Shown: positions 1-8,700 of the stretch, in pieces
Layout: the number at the start of each line of letters is the position of its first letter
How positions within the stretch are numbered: position 1 is the stretch's first letter
From: an uncultured Clostridia bacterium
GTDB taxonomy: Bacteria > Bacillota > Clostridia > Christensenellales > Borkfalkiaceae
DNA length: 40,417 nt
NCBI GenBank assembly: GCA_945949395.1
Contig: CAMFEK010000014.1
Span: 1 to 40,417, forward strand
Direction: 5' to 3'
Translations under genes and position numbers: made by a program
Notes under the pieces: model-generated
What the model saw: the letters and a program-made list of their open reading frames with translations, nothing else
Told to the model about the DNA's origin: nothing
Database searches by the model: none

Positions 1-598
1 TGGGGATACTCCATTGTTGAGAGGAGTTCGGATACGTGTGTATTTCCGCCTTGCCCCCCCTGCCGTCGGCGCAACCGATCCCGATGTTCTTATTCGCGCC
101 GCCGAAACCGCCCATCGTGTGTCCCTTAAAGTGCGTGAGCGCCAAAAGGGAATCGTAACGCAACAGATTTTTGCCCACGTGCATTCCCTCAAACCATTTG
201 CCGCCCGCTACGGGCAGGACGGCGCACCCCTCCTCGTCCATGATATCGACGGGGCAGAAGGTCCAGCCGTTTGTTTTCAGCGTTTTGCGATGCTCTTCCG
301 TCGTGTAACGGGAACCCTCGTAATAGGTGTTCGTCTCCACGATCGTCGCGTCGGGAAGTCTTTCCCGATACAGCGCCTCCACCCACGGGCGGGGAATGAT
401 ATTCGGACCCTCCGCCTCGCCGGTGTGCAGTTTGATCGCCACTTTGCCGGATAGCGTATTCGATACGCAATCGAAGACCTTCCGCAAGCCCTCGGGCGAA
501 AGATCGCGCGTGAAATATACGATAGAGGAATCTCCCGTCCTCTCTTCATAGGGAAGATATCGGTTTCCGCCCTTTCCGGGCATTATTTTTGTCTGCAT
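1..598 (-). CDS. DUF362 domain protein, C-terminus cut by window edge
   Basis: An open frame runs from an ATG at 598 to the window edge (199 codons) without a stop. The start has a good RBS (GGGAGAAA about 7 nt upstream). The product begins MQTKIMPGKGG and contains KLHTGEAEGPNIIPRPWVEA and HFKGHTMGGFGGANKNIG, which are hallmark stretches of the DUF362 family. Family members are often linked to 4Fe-4S ferredoxin domains, but any such domain would lie outside the window. The gene starts 27 bp after the stop of the GH43 gene on the same strand, so the two are probably co-transcribed. The cellular role is unknown; a redox or Fe-S protein is only a family-level guess. Family assignment is confident, function is not. 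Confidence 0.8.
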   Translation of the reverse strand, partial: MQTKIMPGKGGNRYLPYEERTGDSSIVYFTRDLSPEGLRKVFDCVSNTLSGKVAIKLHTGEAEGPNIIPRPWVEALYRERLPDATIVETNTYYEGSRYTTEEHRKTLKTNGWTFCPVDIMDEEGCAVLPVAGGKWFEGMHVGKNLLRYDSLLALTHFKGHTMGGFGGANKNIGIGCADGRGGKAEIHTYPNSSQQWSIP

Positions 599-625
599 GC
601 GGTCTTTCTCCCGAAAAAATCTTTC

Positions 626-2740
626 TTATTTCTGTTTGCTCACGGCGTTCATGAACATGGCGTAACCCTTGTTCTGCCCCATGGAGGTGATGGTAAAGCC
701 GAAACAATCCTGATCGTCCAGCCACGAAGGCGTCACGACGCCGTAGTAGGTATCTCCGCCATCGAGAACGACTTTGATATAGTTATCCCCGAACATTTTC
801 CAGGTTCCCGTATAGTCTCCGCTGACGGTATGATCGGCGTTGAGCTTGACGGAAGAAGAGCCGTTCGAAACGTTGGAGCCGCCCTTTCCGTTGAGGCAAA
901 CCATCTTGAACGCGTTATTTCTCGTAAAGGCGAGAAGTTCCTCTTCGCTCACCGATCTGTTCGTTTCCCCGCCGTAACGGTTGGCGTTGATACAGATATC
1001 TCCCTTCGAGTTGAGATAATACTGATGCATCTGCACCATGAAATCGATCGTTTTATGATTGGGAAGCCAGTCCTGATAGGAATTTGTTCTCGTGATATAC
1101 GCCGCAATATTCTTGCCCTCGTCCGTCGTGAACAGATCGTTGTGTCCGGGCAGACGGATATTCAGGTTATACTCTACCACCTCGCCGTCCGTCCTTTCGC
1201 CGTCCGTCCAGTCCTTCCAAGTGAAGGCGCTCATGTACTGATTGCCCTTACGGAAATTGGAGCCCGTACCTTCGTTCCAGACAAATTCATTCTTTACCGA
1301 ACGGTAAATACCTTCTACGTTCTCCGTTCTGCCGCCCCACATGGAGTAATCCGCGGCGAGCGCGTCGAAGGAGTGCATGGAATAATAATAGGTGGGAACG
1401 GTTTCCGTCACGTTGCCGTTATCGTCGTAGATATTCACGTTGTCGTGGCGCGCGATGACGGGAGCTTCCATTGCCGAACGGGAAATGTTTTTGCCGTAAT
1501 ATTCGGTGCTCCAACCGATTCTCTCGCCGTCCTCGTCCTCGTCGGTGTTCTCATAACTGCCGTAGAGCGCGATCGCCTCGTCGGAGTACGCTCTCACCTT
1601 CTTGTAGTCGAGGAACTTTCCGTCCTTATAGAATTTATCCTTTCTAAGTCCCGTCTTGGGATTGAGTTCCAAAATATAGTTGCCCGTGCCGAAGGAGCCG
1701 TAAGCCATATACATTCTGCCTTCGGGGGTATAGATGATCTGAGGGTCGATGGAGTTTACGTCGATCAAGCCGCCGTTTTTGGGAATGACGCTCTGCATCA
1801 AAATGCCTTCAAAGGTGAAGGATTCCGGCTCTAACGTGTCGGAGTGGAAGAGCATGATGGTCGCCGTGGAGTAGCGTTCTTCCGTTCCGTATACGTTGAG
1901 AGCGACGCCGTCGTCCGTGCCGTCTACCACGCAGGTATACAGCCAGTAACCGCCGCCGTAGGCGGGCACGATATCGGGAGCCCACCAGGAAGATTTATTC
2001 TTCAAAGAGGTGTCCCCGTTATACAGCCACTTGAATACGGGCTCGAGATCGCTTTGAGACGTCTTGGTAGACTTGCCCTGATACGCCCAGTGAATGAGGT
2101 CGTAGCTCTTGCGGATCTCGTTGCCGTTGTCCCAACCGGTGGAAAAGATATAGTACGCCTTCTGACCGTCCTCTTCCGTCACTTCGATGAGGGAAGGATC
2201 GTGCGTGCCGCCCATCAGGGCGCCCTTCTGCTCGATATCCTTGGACGTCATAGAATACTGATTGTTGGGATTTTCCACGTACGCGGGCGCGACGTCCACG
2301 TAGACGGTCTCTAACACCTTCTCGTTGGAAGAGGTGAGCGTCAGAACGACGGTACCTTCCGAACGGGCGGTGAGCGTCATGCTGTCTTTATCCCAATGCG
2401 CGATCTTCTCCACGTCCACGGAAGAGAGGTTTCTCGTGATGACGGCTTTGCCCTTTTCGCTGTAACCGTCCGCATACTTGGGCGTGGAAGTGAACGCCGT
2501 CGCCGTCACGTTCGCCATGACGCCCTCCTTCAGCTGCAAGGTATACTTGGTGTCCTTTTCGGCGATATAGCCCTTCTCGTAGTTGTCGAAGACGATGGTC
2601 GCCCCCGTCGCGCTGGCGACGTACTGACTGCCCTGCGCGACAGGATCGCTGTTCTCCCCGCAAGCAGCGAGAAGGCTCAAAGCGGAAACGAACATCAATG
2701 CGGACAAAGCGACCGCAACGATCTTTTTTCTTCTTAACAT
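626..2740 (-). CDS. GH43 family lipoprotein, endo-1,5-alpha-L-arabinanase type
   Basis: 704 aa. Residues 1-27 form a lipoprotein signal with lipobox LAAC (Cys27), so the enzyme should be anchored outside the membrane. Residues about 40-150 look like a small beta-rich module. The five-bladed propeller follows, with the three GH43 acidic residues visible: Asp181 in THDPS (base), Asp332 in SIDPQI (pKa modulator) and Glu425 in MEAPVI (acid), plus WWAPD at 252-256. The C-terminal about 130 residues (GTWKMFGDNYIKVVLDGG) resemble the lipocalin-like domain that follows GH43 in bacterial arabinanases. Substrate is inferred as arabinan or arabinoxylan side chains. It has its own promoter and AAGGGGAAAG RBS. 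No transporter or regulator for arabinan is next to it. Confidence 0.88.
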   Translation of the reverse strand: MLRRKKIVAVALSALMFVSALSLLAACGENSDPVAQGSQYVASATGATIVFDNYEKGYIAEKDTKYTLQLKEGVMANVTATAFTSTPKYADGYSEKGKAVITRNLSSVDVEKIAHWDKDSMTLTARSEGTVVLTLTSSNEKVLETVYVDVAPAYVENPNNQYSMTSKDIEQKGALMGGTHDPSLIEVTEEDGQKAYYIFSTGWDNGNEIRKSYDLIHWAYQGKSTKTSQSDLEPVFKWLYNGDTSLKNKSSWWAPDIVPAYGGGYWLYTCVVDGTDDGVALNVYGTEERYSTATIMLFHSDTLEPESFTFEGILMQSVIPKNGGLIDVNSIDPQIIYTPEGRMYMAYGSFGTGNYILELNPKTGLRKDKFYKDGKFLDYKKVRAYSDEAIALYGSYENTDEDEDGERIGWSTEYYGKNISRSAMEAPVIARHDNVNIYDDNGNVTETVPTYYYSMHSFDALAADYSMWGGRTENVEGIYRSVKNEFVWNEGTGSNFRKGNQYMSAFTWKDWTDGERTDGEVVEYNLNIRLPGHNDLFTTDEGKNIAAYITRTNSYQDWLPNHKTIDFMVQMHQYYLNSKGDICINANRYGGETNRSVSEEELLAFTRNNAFKMVCLNGKGGSNVSNGSSSVKLNADHTVSGDYTGTWKMFGDNYIKVVLDGGDTYYGVVTPSWLDDQDCFGFTITSMGQNKGYAMFMNAVSKQK

Positions 2741-2770
2741 AATACTTTCCCCTTAACAAAGATTTTTATT

Positions 2771-2799
2771 ATTTTACCACATACTTGCGCCTTTTGCAA
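2771..2799 (-). promoter_or_regulatory. Sigma-A-type promoter of the GH43 gene
   Basis: On the minus strand TTGCAA (2794-2799) and TAAAAT (2771-2776) are separated by exactly 17 bp, about 30 bp upstream of the GH43 start. Confidence 0.6.
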
Positions 2800-2821
2800 G
2801 ACTCCCGTACAAAATTTTTAC

Positions 2822-2870
2822 AAAAAAAGAAAGACTTTCGCAAGCGAGAAAATCCCGCCGCGAAGCCTTT
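2822..2870 (-). terminator. Rho-independent terminator of the M16C peptidase gene
   Basis: Downstream of the stop at 2880 the minus strand forms a nested hairpin (AAAGGCTTCGC pairs with GCGAAAGTCTTT with one mismatch and one bulge; an inner GCGGG/CTCGC stem) followed by a run of seven T. Confidence 0.65.
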
Positions 2871-2879
2871 CCTTTGTTT

Positions 2880-5678
2880 TTATATATCCGTGATTTCGTC
2901 GAATAAGCCGCTCTCCCGTTCCGCCGTGGAGGAACCCACCGTGCAGAGAACGCCGTTTGCGGCAAATTCCTCAAACAATTTTATAAACCCTCCGATATCC
3001 TGAACGCTGAAGGAGATCGCCTCCTGAAGAACCTTTCGGATATCGTCCGAATTTAAGCCCGAAAGGGCGTAGCCTTCATTCCGCAAGCTCTTTTCCTCCA
3101 CCGTGGCGGGTTTGGTGATGCTGCCGACGACGGACATCTTACAGCCGAGTATCTCCTTTTCGGAGATTTCCGCCGCCGACAAAAAGGAGGCGATAGCGTC
3201 GTACACTTCGTACGTCTTTCTAAGTTGCGGATCGCGATAGGAGGAAGCCGAGAGCACGCCGTCCCTCGTCATGGAGAGGGAAGTACCGTAGGCGTTCCCC
3301 TTTTCGCGGACGTTATGCCAAAGATACCCCAGCCGCAGCAAATTAGCGAGCACCAGATTTTTTCCCGAATAGGGCATGAGGGCGGTATAGTCGAACGCCT
3401 TCACGTTATAGTTGACGGTGGAGGAGATGCCGAACGCCGCATTGCCCTTCTTGAAGGAGAACGCGACGGGCTCTTTCTTTTCCCCTTCGGGAAGATCGAG
3501 CCGACAAGCGCAGTATTCCTTTTTGCCCGTGACGCCGACAAGGGCGTTTGCCTTGGTAAAAATCTTCTTCGCGACGGAAGAAAGGCAGGCGGAGAGCTCC
3601 TCTTCCTTGCCCTCAAACGACTGCAGGAACGCGTAATAGTCGACGCCGCCCGTCAGGCAATTCCGCCTCGCCACGGGCGAGAGGCGCGCGCCCGCCTCGT
3701 CTATCGCCACCCGCATACCGTCCTGCGACAGCATGAGCTTGCACAGCGACAGCTCCTGACGGAAGATATCTTTGAGATGCTCTTGCGAAAAATCCGTCTG
3801 CGTGAGGATCTCTTCCAGCAGAGCCTTCGCCTTTTCGCAATTCTCTTCGAAGAAGGCGGAAGTCACGTCGAAATAGCTTTTCGCCGTGCGGTCGGGCTGC
3901 GTGTACGATTTCACGTGATAGGAAATCCTGCCGAAAGTCAGCTTGCGCTCGTCGGCGAGCACGGCGGCGCTCTTGTTTATGGTAGGGAGCGAAGAGAGCG
4001 CCGAGGCGAGGAAGGACGCCGCCGAAAGCTCCCTTTCATTCAGAGCGGAAACGTCGAAATAATCCCTTCTGTATACGATACCGCCCGTATCCGCCTCGGT
4101 AAAGAGAATTTCTCCCGTCCGTTCGGGATCGGTCGAGCGATATTCCGCAGAGAGATCGCCCTCCTCGAGCGACGGCATAGCCGCAACGGCTTGCGCCGAA
4201 TCGGGCTTGCCCATTCGGGGCGCGAAGTCCTCAAATTCCTTGATAAGCTCGCCGATCTGCTCGGATGAGAGTTTGCCGAGCGCATTCCGATAGAGCGCTT
4301 CCCGCTCGGCGGCGGGGTCGCCCAGCGCAGGGGAAACGGAGAGCACGCAGGTGTGTCTATTTTCGATGAAAATCCTCTCGATCGCCCGTTCGAACGCGTC
4401 GCCCTCGGCGTATTCCTGCATCTTTTTCAGTATGCCGTCGCACTCGAAAAAGGCGTTCAGCGGCAAATGATAGAACGCGTTATCCGCCAGACGGAAGAAA
4501 CTTTCGACGGGTTTTAGGGGAAGATTTGCGAGCATTTCCTTTAACCGGAAGGAATATTCTGCGAGAGCCGCCCGCAAAACGCTCTTATCCAGCCCCTTCT
4601 TCACGATATCAAGCAGCGTGTCGTCGATGATCTTTTGAATTTTATCCCGATTCGCCGCATCCGTCTTCAGGCAGATGATGAGGAACGCCCGTTGATACTC
4701 GTCCGTCATCACCGTTTCCACGTCCCCCATCAGACCGCTCTTTAACAGGGCGGATTTTAGAAGGGAGGTATTCTCGGAAAGAAGGATATTGTACAGCAGG
4801 GAGGCTACGTGAAAGTCCTCCTCGTTTCCGAAGTCGGAAACGTGATAGCCGAAGCAAAGATAGGCGTTATCCTTCAGATCCGCCTCGCTCGTGACCGTAT
4901 AGGTAAGCTCCTTGCGCGCACAGACGGGCTCCTGACGGTCGTACTCGTGCACGCCGACCCCCTTGGACGCCTCGCTTAAATATCCATCGATAATGGACAG
5001 CGTACGTTCCAGATCCTGTTTTCCGCTGAGCAAAAGGACGCAGTTCTTCACGGAATAGTATTCCTTGTAGGCGGCAAGATACTGCTCGTAGCTGAGGTCT
5101 GTGATCGCCTCGGGCGCACCGCCCGAATTGAACGCCTGATAGGTATCGGGGTAGAGCGCCTCGAGAGCCTTTTGATAGACGAGGCGAACGGGCGAGGACA
5201 TCGCCCCGTTCATCTCGTTGTAAACGACGCCCGAAACGGCGACCTTGTCCCCCTGCGGCTCCAAATGCCAACCTTCCCGCATAAAGGTGTCGTGAGAGAG
5301 GAGAGGCTTGAATACCGCGTCGAGATACACCTTCATCAGATTGATAAAATCCTTTTCGTTACAGCTCGCACAGGGGTATATCGTCTTTCCCTGAAAGGTG
5401 AGCGCGTTCAAAAAGGTCTGCATGGAGTTTTTAAGCATATATAAAATGGGCGAGGAGACGGGATAATTCTCCGAGCCGGAAAGCACGGAATGCTCTAAAA
5501 TATGGAATACGCCCGTCGAATCGGAAGGAATGGTCTTAAAAGCCGTAGCGAACGCCTTTTCCTCCCCGCCGTTGTCGAAATAGACGAGCTTTGCCCCGCT
5601 CGTATGCGTGTACTCTCGAATGGTAGCCTCCGAAGAGGAGAGTTTTACCGAATCGGTCAACGTGAAATTACTTATCAT
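2880..5678 (-). CDS. M16C (PreP-type) zinc metallopeptidase
   Basis: 932 aa, close to the 950-1000 aa of the single-chain PreP/M16C family. The inverted zinc-binding motif HxxEH is HILEH at residues 59-63, with Glu62 as catalytic base, followed by the conserved YNEMNGAMS stretch near residue 160. No signal peptide is visible, so the protein is likely cytoplasmic. The family degrades oligopeptides inside a closed two-half clamshell. RBS AAGG precedes the ATG with a longish A/T spacer. It is monocistronic, divergent from the glycine riboswitch/symporter gene and ended by the terminator at 2822-2870. Substrate is unknown. Confidence 0.9.
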   Translation of the reverse strand: MISNFTLTDSVKLSSSEATIREYTHTSGAKLVYFDNGGEEKAFATAFKTIPSDSTGVFHILEHSVLSGSENYPVSSPILYMLKNSMQTFLNALTFQGKTIYPCASCNEKDFINLMKVYLDAVFKPLLSHDTFMREGWHLEPQGDKVAVSGVVYNEMNGAMSSPVRLVYQKALEALYPDTYQAFNSGGAPEAITDLSYEQYLAAYKEYYSVKNCVLLLSGKQDLERTLSIIDGYLSEASKGVGVHEYDRQEPVCARKELTYTVTSEADLKDNAYLCFGYHVSDFGNEEDFHVASLLYNILLSENTSLLKSALLKSGLMGDVETVMTDEYQRAFLIICLKTDAANRDKIQKIIDDTLLDIVKKGLDKSVLRAALAEYSFRLKEMLANLPLKPVESFFRLADNAFYHLPLNAFFECDGILKKMQEYAEGDAFERAIERIFIENRHTCVLSVSPALGDPAAEREALYRNALGKLSSEQIGELIKEFEDFAPRMGKPDSAQAVAAMPSLEEGDLSAEYRSTDPERTGEILFTEADTGGIVYRRDYFDVSALNERELSAASFLASALSSLPTINKSAAVLADERKLTFGRISYHVKSYTQPDRTAKSYFDVTSAFFEENCEKAKALLEEILTQTDFSQEHLKDIFRQELSLCKLMLSQDGMRVAIDEAGARLSPVARRNCLTGGVDYYAFLQSFEGKEEELSACLSSVAKKIFTKANALVGVTGKKEYCACRLDLPEGEKKEPVAFSFKKGNAAFGISSTVNYNVKAFDYTALMPYSGKNLVLANLLRLGYLWHNVREKGNAYGTSLSMTRDGVLSASSYRDPQLRKTYEVYDAIASFLSAAEISEKEILGCKMSVVGSITKPATVEEKSLRNEGYALSGLNSDDIRKVLQEAISFSVQDIGGFIKLFEEFAANGVLCTVGSSTAERESGLFDEITDI

Positions 5679-5769
5679 AAAAAAATACCTTGGCTTTTTA
5701 CAGTTTTATTATTGATATAAACGTTTTTTATTTTTTTCAAACGAATTTTTAAGATAAAGATACATTTAT

Positions 5770-5798
5770 TTGACAAACGGACGGATATTCCGTATAAT
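5770..5798 (+). promoter_or_regulatory. Consensus sigma-A promoter of the glycine riboswitch transcript
   Basis: TTGACA (5770-5775), a 17-bp spacer and TATAAT (5793-5798): both hexamers match consensus perfectly. Transcription would start near 5805, just ahead of the aptamer. Confidence 0.9.
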
Positions 5799-5806
5799 AG
5801 CTTAGC

Positions 5807-5903
5807 AACGCTCCGGAGAGTCCGTTATTTCTTTTTTATGGCACCGAAGGTGTAAACCGAGCAAAAGCCCGGCGTATCTCTCAGGTAAAAAGAACGGAAG
5901 CGT
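5807..5903 (+). ncRNA. Glycine riboswitch, single aptamer
   Basis: The conserved core is visible in order: GGAGAG (5815-5820), GCACCGAAGGTGTAAACC (5841-5858) and CTCTCAGGTAAAA (5878-5890). P1 can form between ACGCTCCG (5809-5816) and CGGAAGCGT (5895-5903) with one bulge. Only one aptamer is present; no second CTCTCAGG copy follows, unlike the usual tandem arrangement. The 3' strand of P1 (GGAAGCG, 5896-5902) can alternatively pair with CGCTTACC (5946-5953), which is part of the downstream terminator stem. Ligand binding should therefore free the terminator, predicting an OFF switch for the importer. Confidence 0.88.
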
Positions 5904-5941
5904 CTATTTTGATATCTTACGTCAGAAACCATTCCTCTCCG

Positions 5942-5976
5942 AAGCCGCTTACCAAACATCAAGCGGCTTTTCTCTT
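5942..5976 (+). terminator. Terminator stem of the glycine riboswitch expression platform
   Basis: AAGCCGCTT (5942-5950) and AAGCGGCTT (5961-5969) form a perfect 9-bp stem with a 10-nt loop, followed by the T-rich TTCTCTT. It lies between the aptamer and the symporter start and overlaps the proposed antiterminator partner at 5946-5953. The T tract is interrupted, so termination may be partial. Confidence 0.7.
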
Positions 5977-6004
5977 GCAAAAAATTTCTTACGAGAGGTT
6001 TTCC

Positions 6005-7465
6005 ATGAACGATACGCTCCTTTCCTCCTTCGCCGAGATCATCAAGATCGTCGACGACAAAATGTGGGTGCCCTTGGCGATCTTTATCCTCGCCGCAGGC
6101 GTCTATTTAAGCGTCCGCCTCCTCTTCGTGCAGATACGCAAGCTCCCCAAAGCCTTCCGCTATCTCTTTTCCCGAGAGAAAAAGGGAGACGGGCAGATTT
6201 CCGCCTTTTCCGCCCTGTGTACGGCGCTCGCCGCCACCATCGGCACGGGCAATATCGTGGGCGTCGCCACCGCCATCTCTCTCGGCGGACCGGGCGCTCT
6301 CTTTTGGATGATCGTCGCGGCGTTCTTCGGCATGGCGACCAAGTACGCCGAATGTATGCTCGCCGTAAAATACAGAACGGTCGACAAAGACGGTCACGTT
6401 CTGGGCGGTCCCTTCTACTATATCCAAAACGGTTTGAAGGAGGTTTACGGCAAAAACTTCAAGTGGCTCGCCGTCATCTTCGCCGTATTCGGCATCTGCG
6501 TGGGTCTATTCGGCATCGGCACCTTTTCGCAGATCAACTCCATCACCTCGGCGGTCGCCAACGTGACGAAAGACGCGTACGTCATACCCGATTCCGTTCC
6601 CGTGCTCGGCGGTCATTCCATCGCCGTCGTCGTGACGGGCGTTCTCCTCACTCTTCTCGTCGGCGCGGTCATCTTGGGCGGGTTTGAGAGAATTTCCGCC
6701 GTGGCGAGCAAGGTCGTTCCCTTTATGGCGATCGTTTACGTGCTCTTTTGCCTCATCATTCTGTTCACGAACGCCGCAAAGCTCCCGCAGGCGATTGCCG
6801 ATATCGTAATATCCGCCTTTCAGCCGCAGGCGATAGCGGGCGGCGTTTCCGGCTCCTTCTTCGTCGCGATGACGAACGGCACGAGACGGGGCATCTTCTC
6901 CAACGAGGCGGGGCTCGGTTCCGCGCCCATGGCGGCGGCGCAGGCGCAGACGGCAGAACCCGTCCGTCAGGGGCTCGTGTCCATGCTCGGCACCTTTATC
7001 GACACCATCGTCATCTGCACCATGACGGGGCTCGCCATCGTGATCACGGGCTCGTGGAACGTCGGGCTGGAGGGCGTAAACGTCACCATCCACGCCTTCT
7101 CCGAGGGACTTCCCGGCTTTCTTTCCGCCGCGGCGCCCTACATCCTTTCCGTCTGCCTCATCTTCTTCGCCTACACCACGATTTTGGGCTGGGATCTCTA
7201 CAGCGAGAGCTGTTTGGAATATTTGGTCGGCAGAAAGAAAGGGGTGCTCCTCGCTTTCCGTTGGATCTATCTTTTAGCCGTGTTCATCGGTCCCTACATG
7301 ACCATCTCCACCGTGTGGACGATCGCCGATATCGTAAACGGACTCATGGCGATCCCCAACCTGATCGGCGTGCTCCTGTTGACGGGCATCGTCGCCAAGG
7401 AGACGAAGAGCTACTTCGACCGCTTACAGGACAGAAAGCTCAAGGGCAGGGAATTACGAAAATAA
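6005..7465 (+). CDS. AGCS family alanine/glycine:Na+ symporter
   Basis: 486 aa from the ATG at 6005, which has RBS GAGAGG at 5993-5998. A longer frame beginning with TTG at 5909 is rejected because it would run through the riboswitch terminator. The protein is highly hydrophobic with about 10-11 membrane segments and carries AGCS signatures: GTGNIVGVATAISLGGPGA, the following FWMIVAAFFGMATKYAECM, and FSNEAGLGSAPMAAAQ in the second half. The family imports alanine or glycine with Na+. The glycine riboswitch immediately upstream points to glycine as the physiological substrate. It is monocistronic, ended by the bidirectional terminator at 7477-7523. Confidence 0.93.
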   Translation: MNDTLLSSFAEIIKIVDDKMWVPLAIFILAAGVYLSVRLLFVQIRKLPKAFRYLFSREKKGDGQISAFSALCTALAATIGTGNIVGVATAISLGGPGALFWMIVAAFFGMATKYAECMLAVKYRTVDKDGHVLGGPFYYIQNGLKEVYGKNFKWLAVIFAVFGICVGLFGIGTFSQINSITSAVANVTKDAYVIPDSVPVLGGHSIAVVVTGVLLTLLVGAVILGGFERISAVASKVVPFMAIVYVLFCLIILFTNAAKLPQAIADIVISAFQPQAIAGGVSGSFFVAMTNGTRRGIFSNEAGLGSAPMAAAQAQTAEPVRQGLVSMLGTFIDTIVICTMTGLAIVITGSWNVGLEGVNVTIHAFSEGLPGFLSAAAPYILSVCLIFFAYTTILGWDLYSESCLEYLVGRKKGVLLAFRWIYLLAVFIGPYMTISTVWTIADIVNGLMAIPNLIGVLLLTGIVAKETKSYFDRLQDRKLKGRELRK

Positions 7466-7476
7466 CGCTCTTTTAC

Positions 7477-7523
7477 GCAGAAAAAACAGGGTTTTGACTT
7501 TTCAAAACCCTGTTTTTTTCTGC
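7477..7523. terminator. Bidirectional terminator between symporter and SPFH genes
   Basis: A long perfect hairpin (arms around AAAAAACAGGGTTTTGA and its complement, 4-nt loop) has A/T tracts on both sides, so it can stop the symporter transcript (+) and the SPFH transcript (-). Confidence 0.85.
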
Positions 7524-7530
7524 TTTCACG

Positions 7531-8604
7531 TTAATTCGGCAAAATGATGGAAGTTCCGTTTTCTCCCGAAACGAGCGTGGAGGGAAGTTCTCCGTTCCAG
7601 CTATCGAGATATTCGACGTACTTTAAGTATTCCGAAATGAGACCGATCTCCTCTGCGGAGCGACCCGTGAAATCGATTTCATAGACGACGCCCTCCTCCG
7701 TCGTTTGCGTGAGGATGGTGAAGCCGAGCATTCTGGCAACTTCCACGGATTTATAGGCGATAGCCTGCGCCTGAGCCTGCGCCGCCAGCTCCACCGCCTG
7801 CGCCTTTGCCTGCGCTTCGGCAACGACCGCCTGTGCCTGCAATTTGGCGACTTCGAGCTGTTGTTCGGCAGCGATGATGGCTTTTTCCTTTTCGTATTCC
7901 GCGGTGAGCACTTCCTGCTCCGCGATCATCTTATTTTCCACCGTCGCCTCGAATGCGTCCGAGAAATCGATGTTCGTCAGAACGCTCGCCACGATGGTAA
8001 CGAAATACTGATCGGAAATGGTGGACTGGATCATGCTTTCCACCTCGGGGGAAATGGAGGCGCGGTTTTCGATGATCTCCATCGCCGAATAGCTGGATAA
8101 AATGGACTTCGTCCTCTCGATGGACACGCTCTCGATGCGGTTGGATAGCGTATCGAGCGAACCGTATTTGGTTGCGATATCGATCGCCTGTTCGGGATTG
8201 ATCTTATACTGCACGGTCATATCGATGGACATCGTCTGCGCGTCCTTGGAATAGGCGTTGGCGGAAATGGCAAGGTTCTGCACCGTTGCATCATAGTAGA
8301 CGTACTTTCTGGTGATCCAGAAGTCGAAATATGTACCGGCGGAACGCACTTCCTTCGCCTCGCCGAGCTGTTTCACGACCGCGACCTTACCCGCCTCTAC
8401 CGTGTGAATGCTCTGCGGCACCAACACGAGCAAAAGAGCGGAGATTGCGGCGAGAACGCCTGCGACTTTTGCGATCCCCTTATCCTTTGCGGTGACGAAG
8501 TTCCTGTTCTTCGGCGCCTTGAAGAGCTGCAATTTGACTGCAGCCAGACAGGCAAAGCCGACCACGAGCAGTAAAATGACTACCACAGCTAAAAATGAAA
8601 TCAT
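7531..8604 (-). CDS. SPFH/Band 7 domain membrane protein
   Basis: 357 aa. Two hydrophobic segments (residues about 3-23 and 46-64) precede a Band 7 domain (about 68-225; SIHTVEAGKVAVVKQLGE, then QTMSIDMTVQYKINPEQA). A long alanine/glutamine/glutamate-rich coiled coil (about 225-285, with repeats such as AQAKAQAVELAAQAQAQA) follows, typical of stomatin/prohibitin/flotillin-like oligomeric scaffolds. RBS AAAGGAGA sits 6 nt from the ATG. It lies downstream of sigE on the same strand but has a plausible own promoter. Role is probably a membrane scaffold; no partner protease or NfeD gene is adjacent. Confidence 0.88.
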   Translation of the reverse strand: MISFLAVVVILLLVVGFACLAAVKLQLFKAPKNRNFVTAKDKGIAKVAGVLAAISALLLVLVPQSIHTVEAGKVAVVKQLGEAKEVRSAGTYFDFWITRKYVYYDATVQNLAISANAYSKDAQTMSIDMTVQYKINPEQAIDIATKYGSLDTLSNRIESVSIERTKSILSSYSAMEIIENRASISPEVESMIQSTISDQYFVTIVASVLTNIDFSDAFEATVENKMIAEQEVLTAEYEKEKAIIAAEQQLEVAKLQAQAVVAEAQAKAQAVELAAQAQAQAIAYKSVEVARMLGFTILTQTTEEGVVYEIDFTGRSAEEIGLISEYLKYVEYLDSWNGELPSTLVSGENGTSIILPN

Positions 8605-8636
8605 GTTGAATCTCCTTTGTTTACCTTACTGATCTT

Positions 8637-8664
8637 TTTATAAACGGAATTTTCACACGTTAAA
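8637..8664 (-). promoter_or_regulatory. Possible promoter of the SPFH gene
   Basis: TTTAAC (8659-8664), a 16-bp spacer and TATAAA (8637-8642) on the minus strand in the 96-bp gap after sigE. Imperfect match. Confidence 0.35.
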
Positions 8665-8700
8665 CACATTTTTCATACGATTTGTTAAAAATTTATCTAA

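Noticed and set aside
830..1834. Long plus-strand open frame opposite the GH43 gene
   Set aside because: Antisense shadow of a well-supported gene; no RBS and no recognisable domain. The same holds for 3225-4268, 12524-13495 and 20965-21873.
5909..6004. N-terminal extension of the symporter starting at TTG 5909
   Set aside because: It would translate the riboswitch terminator; ATG 6005 has an RBS and gives the normal family N-terminus.
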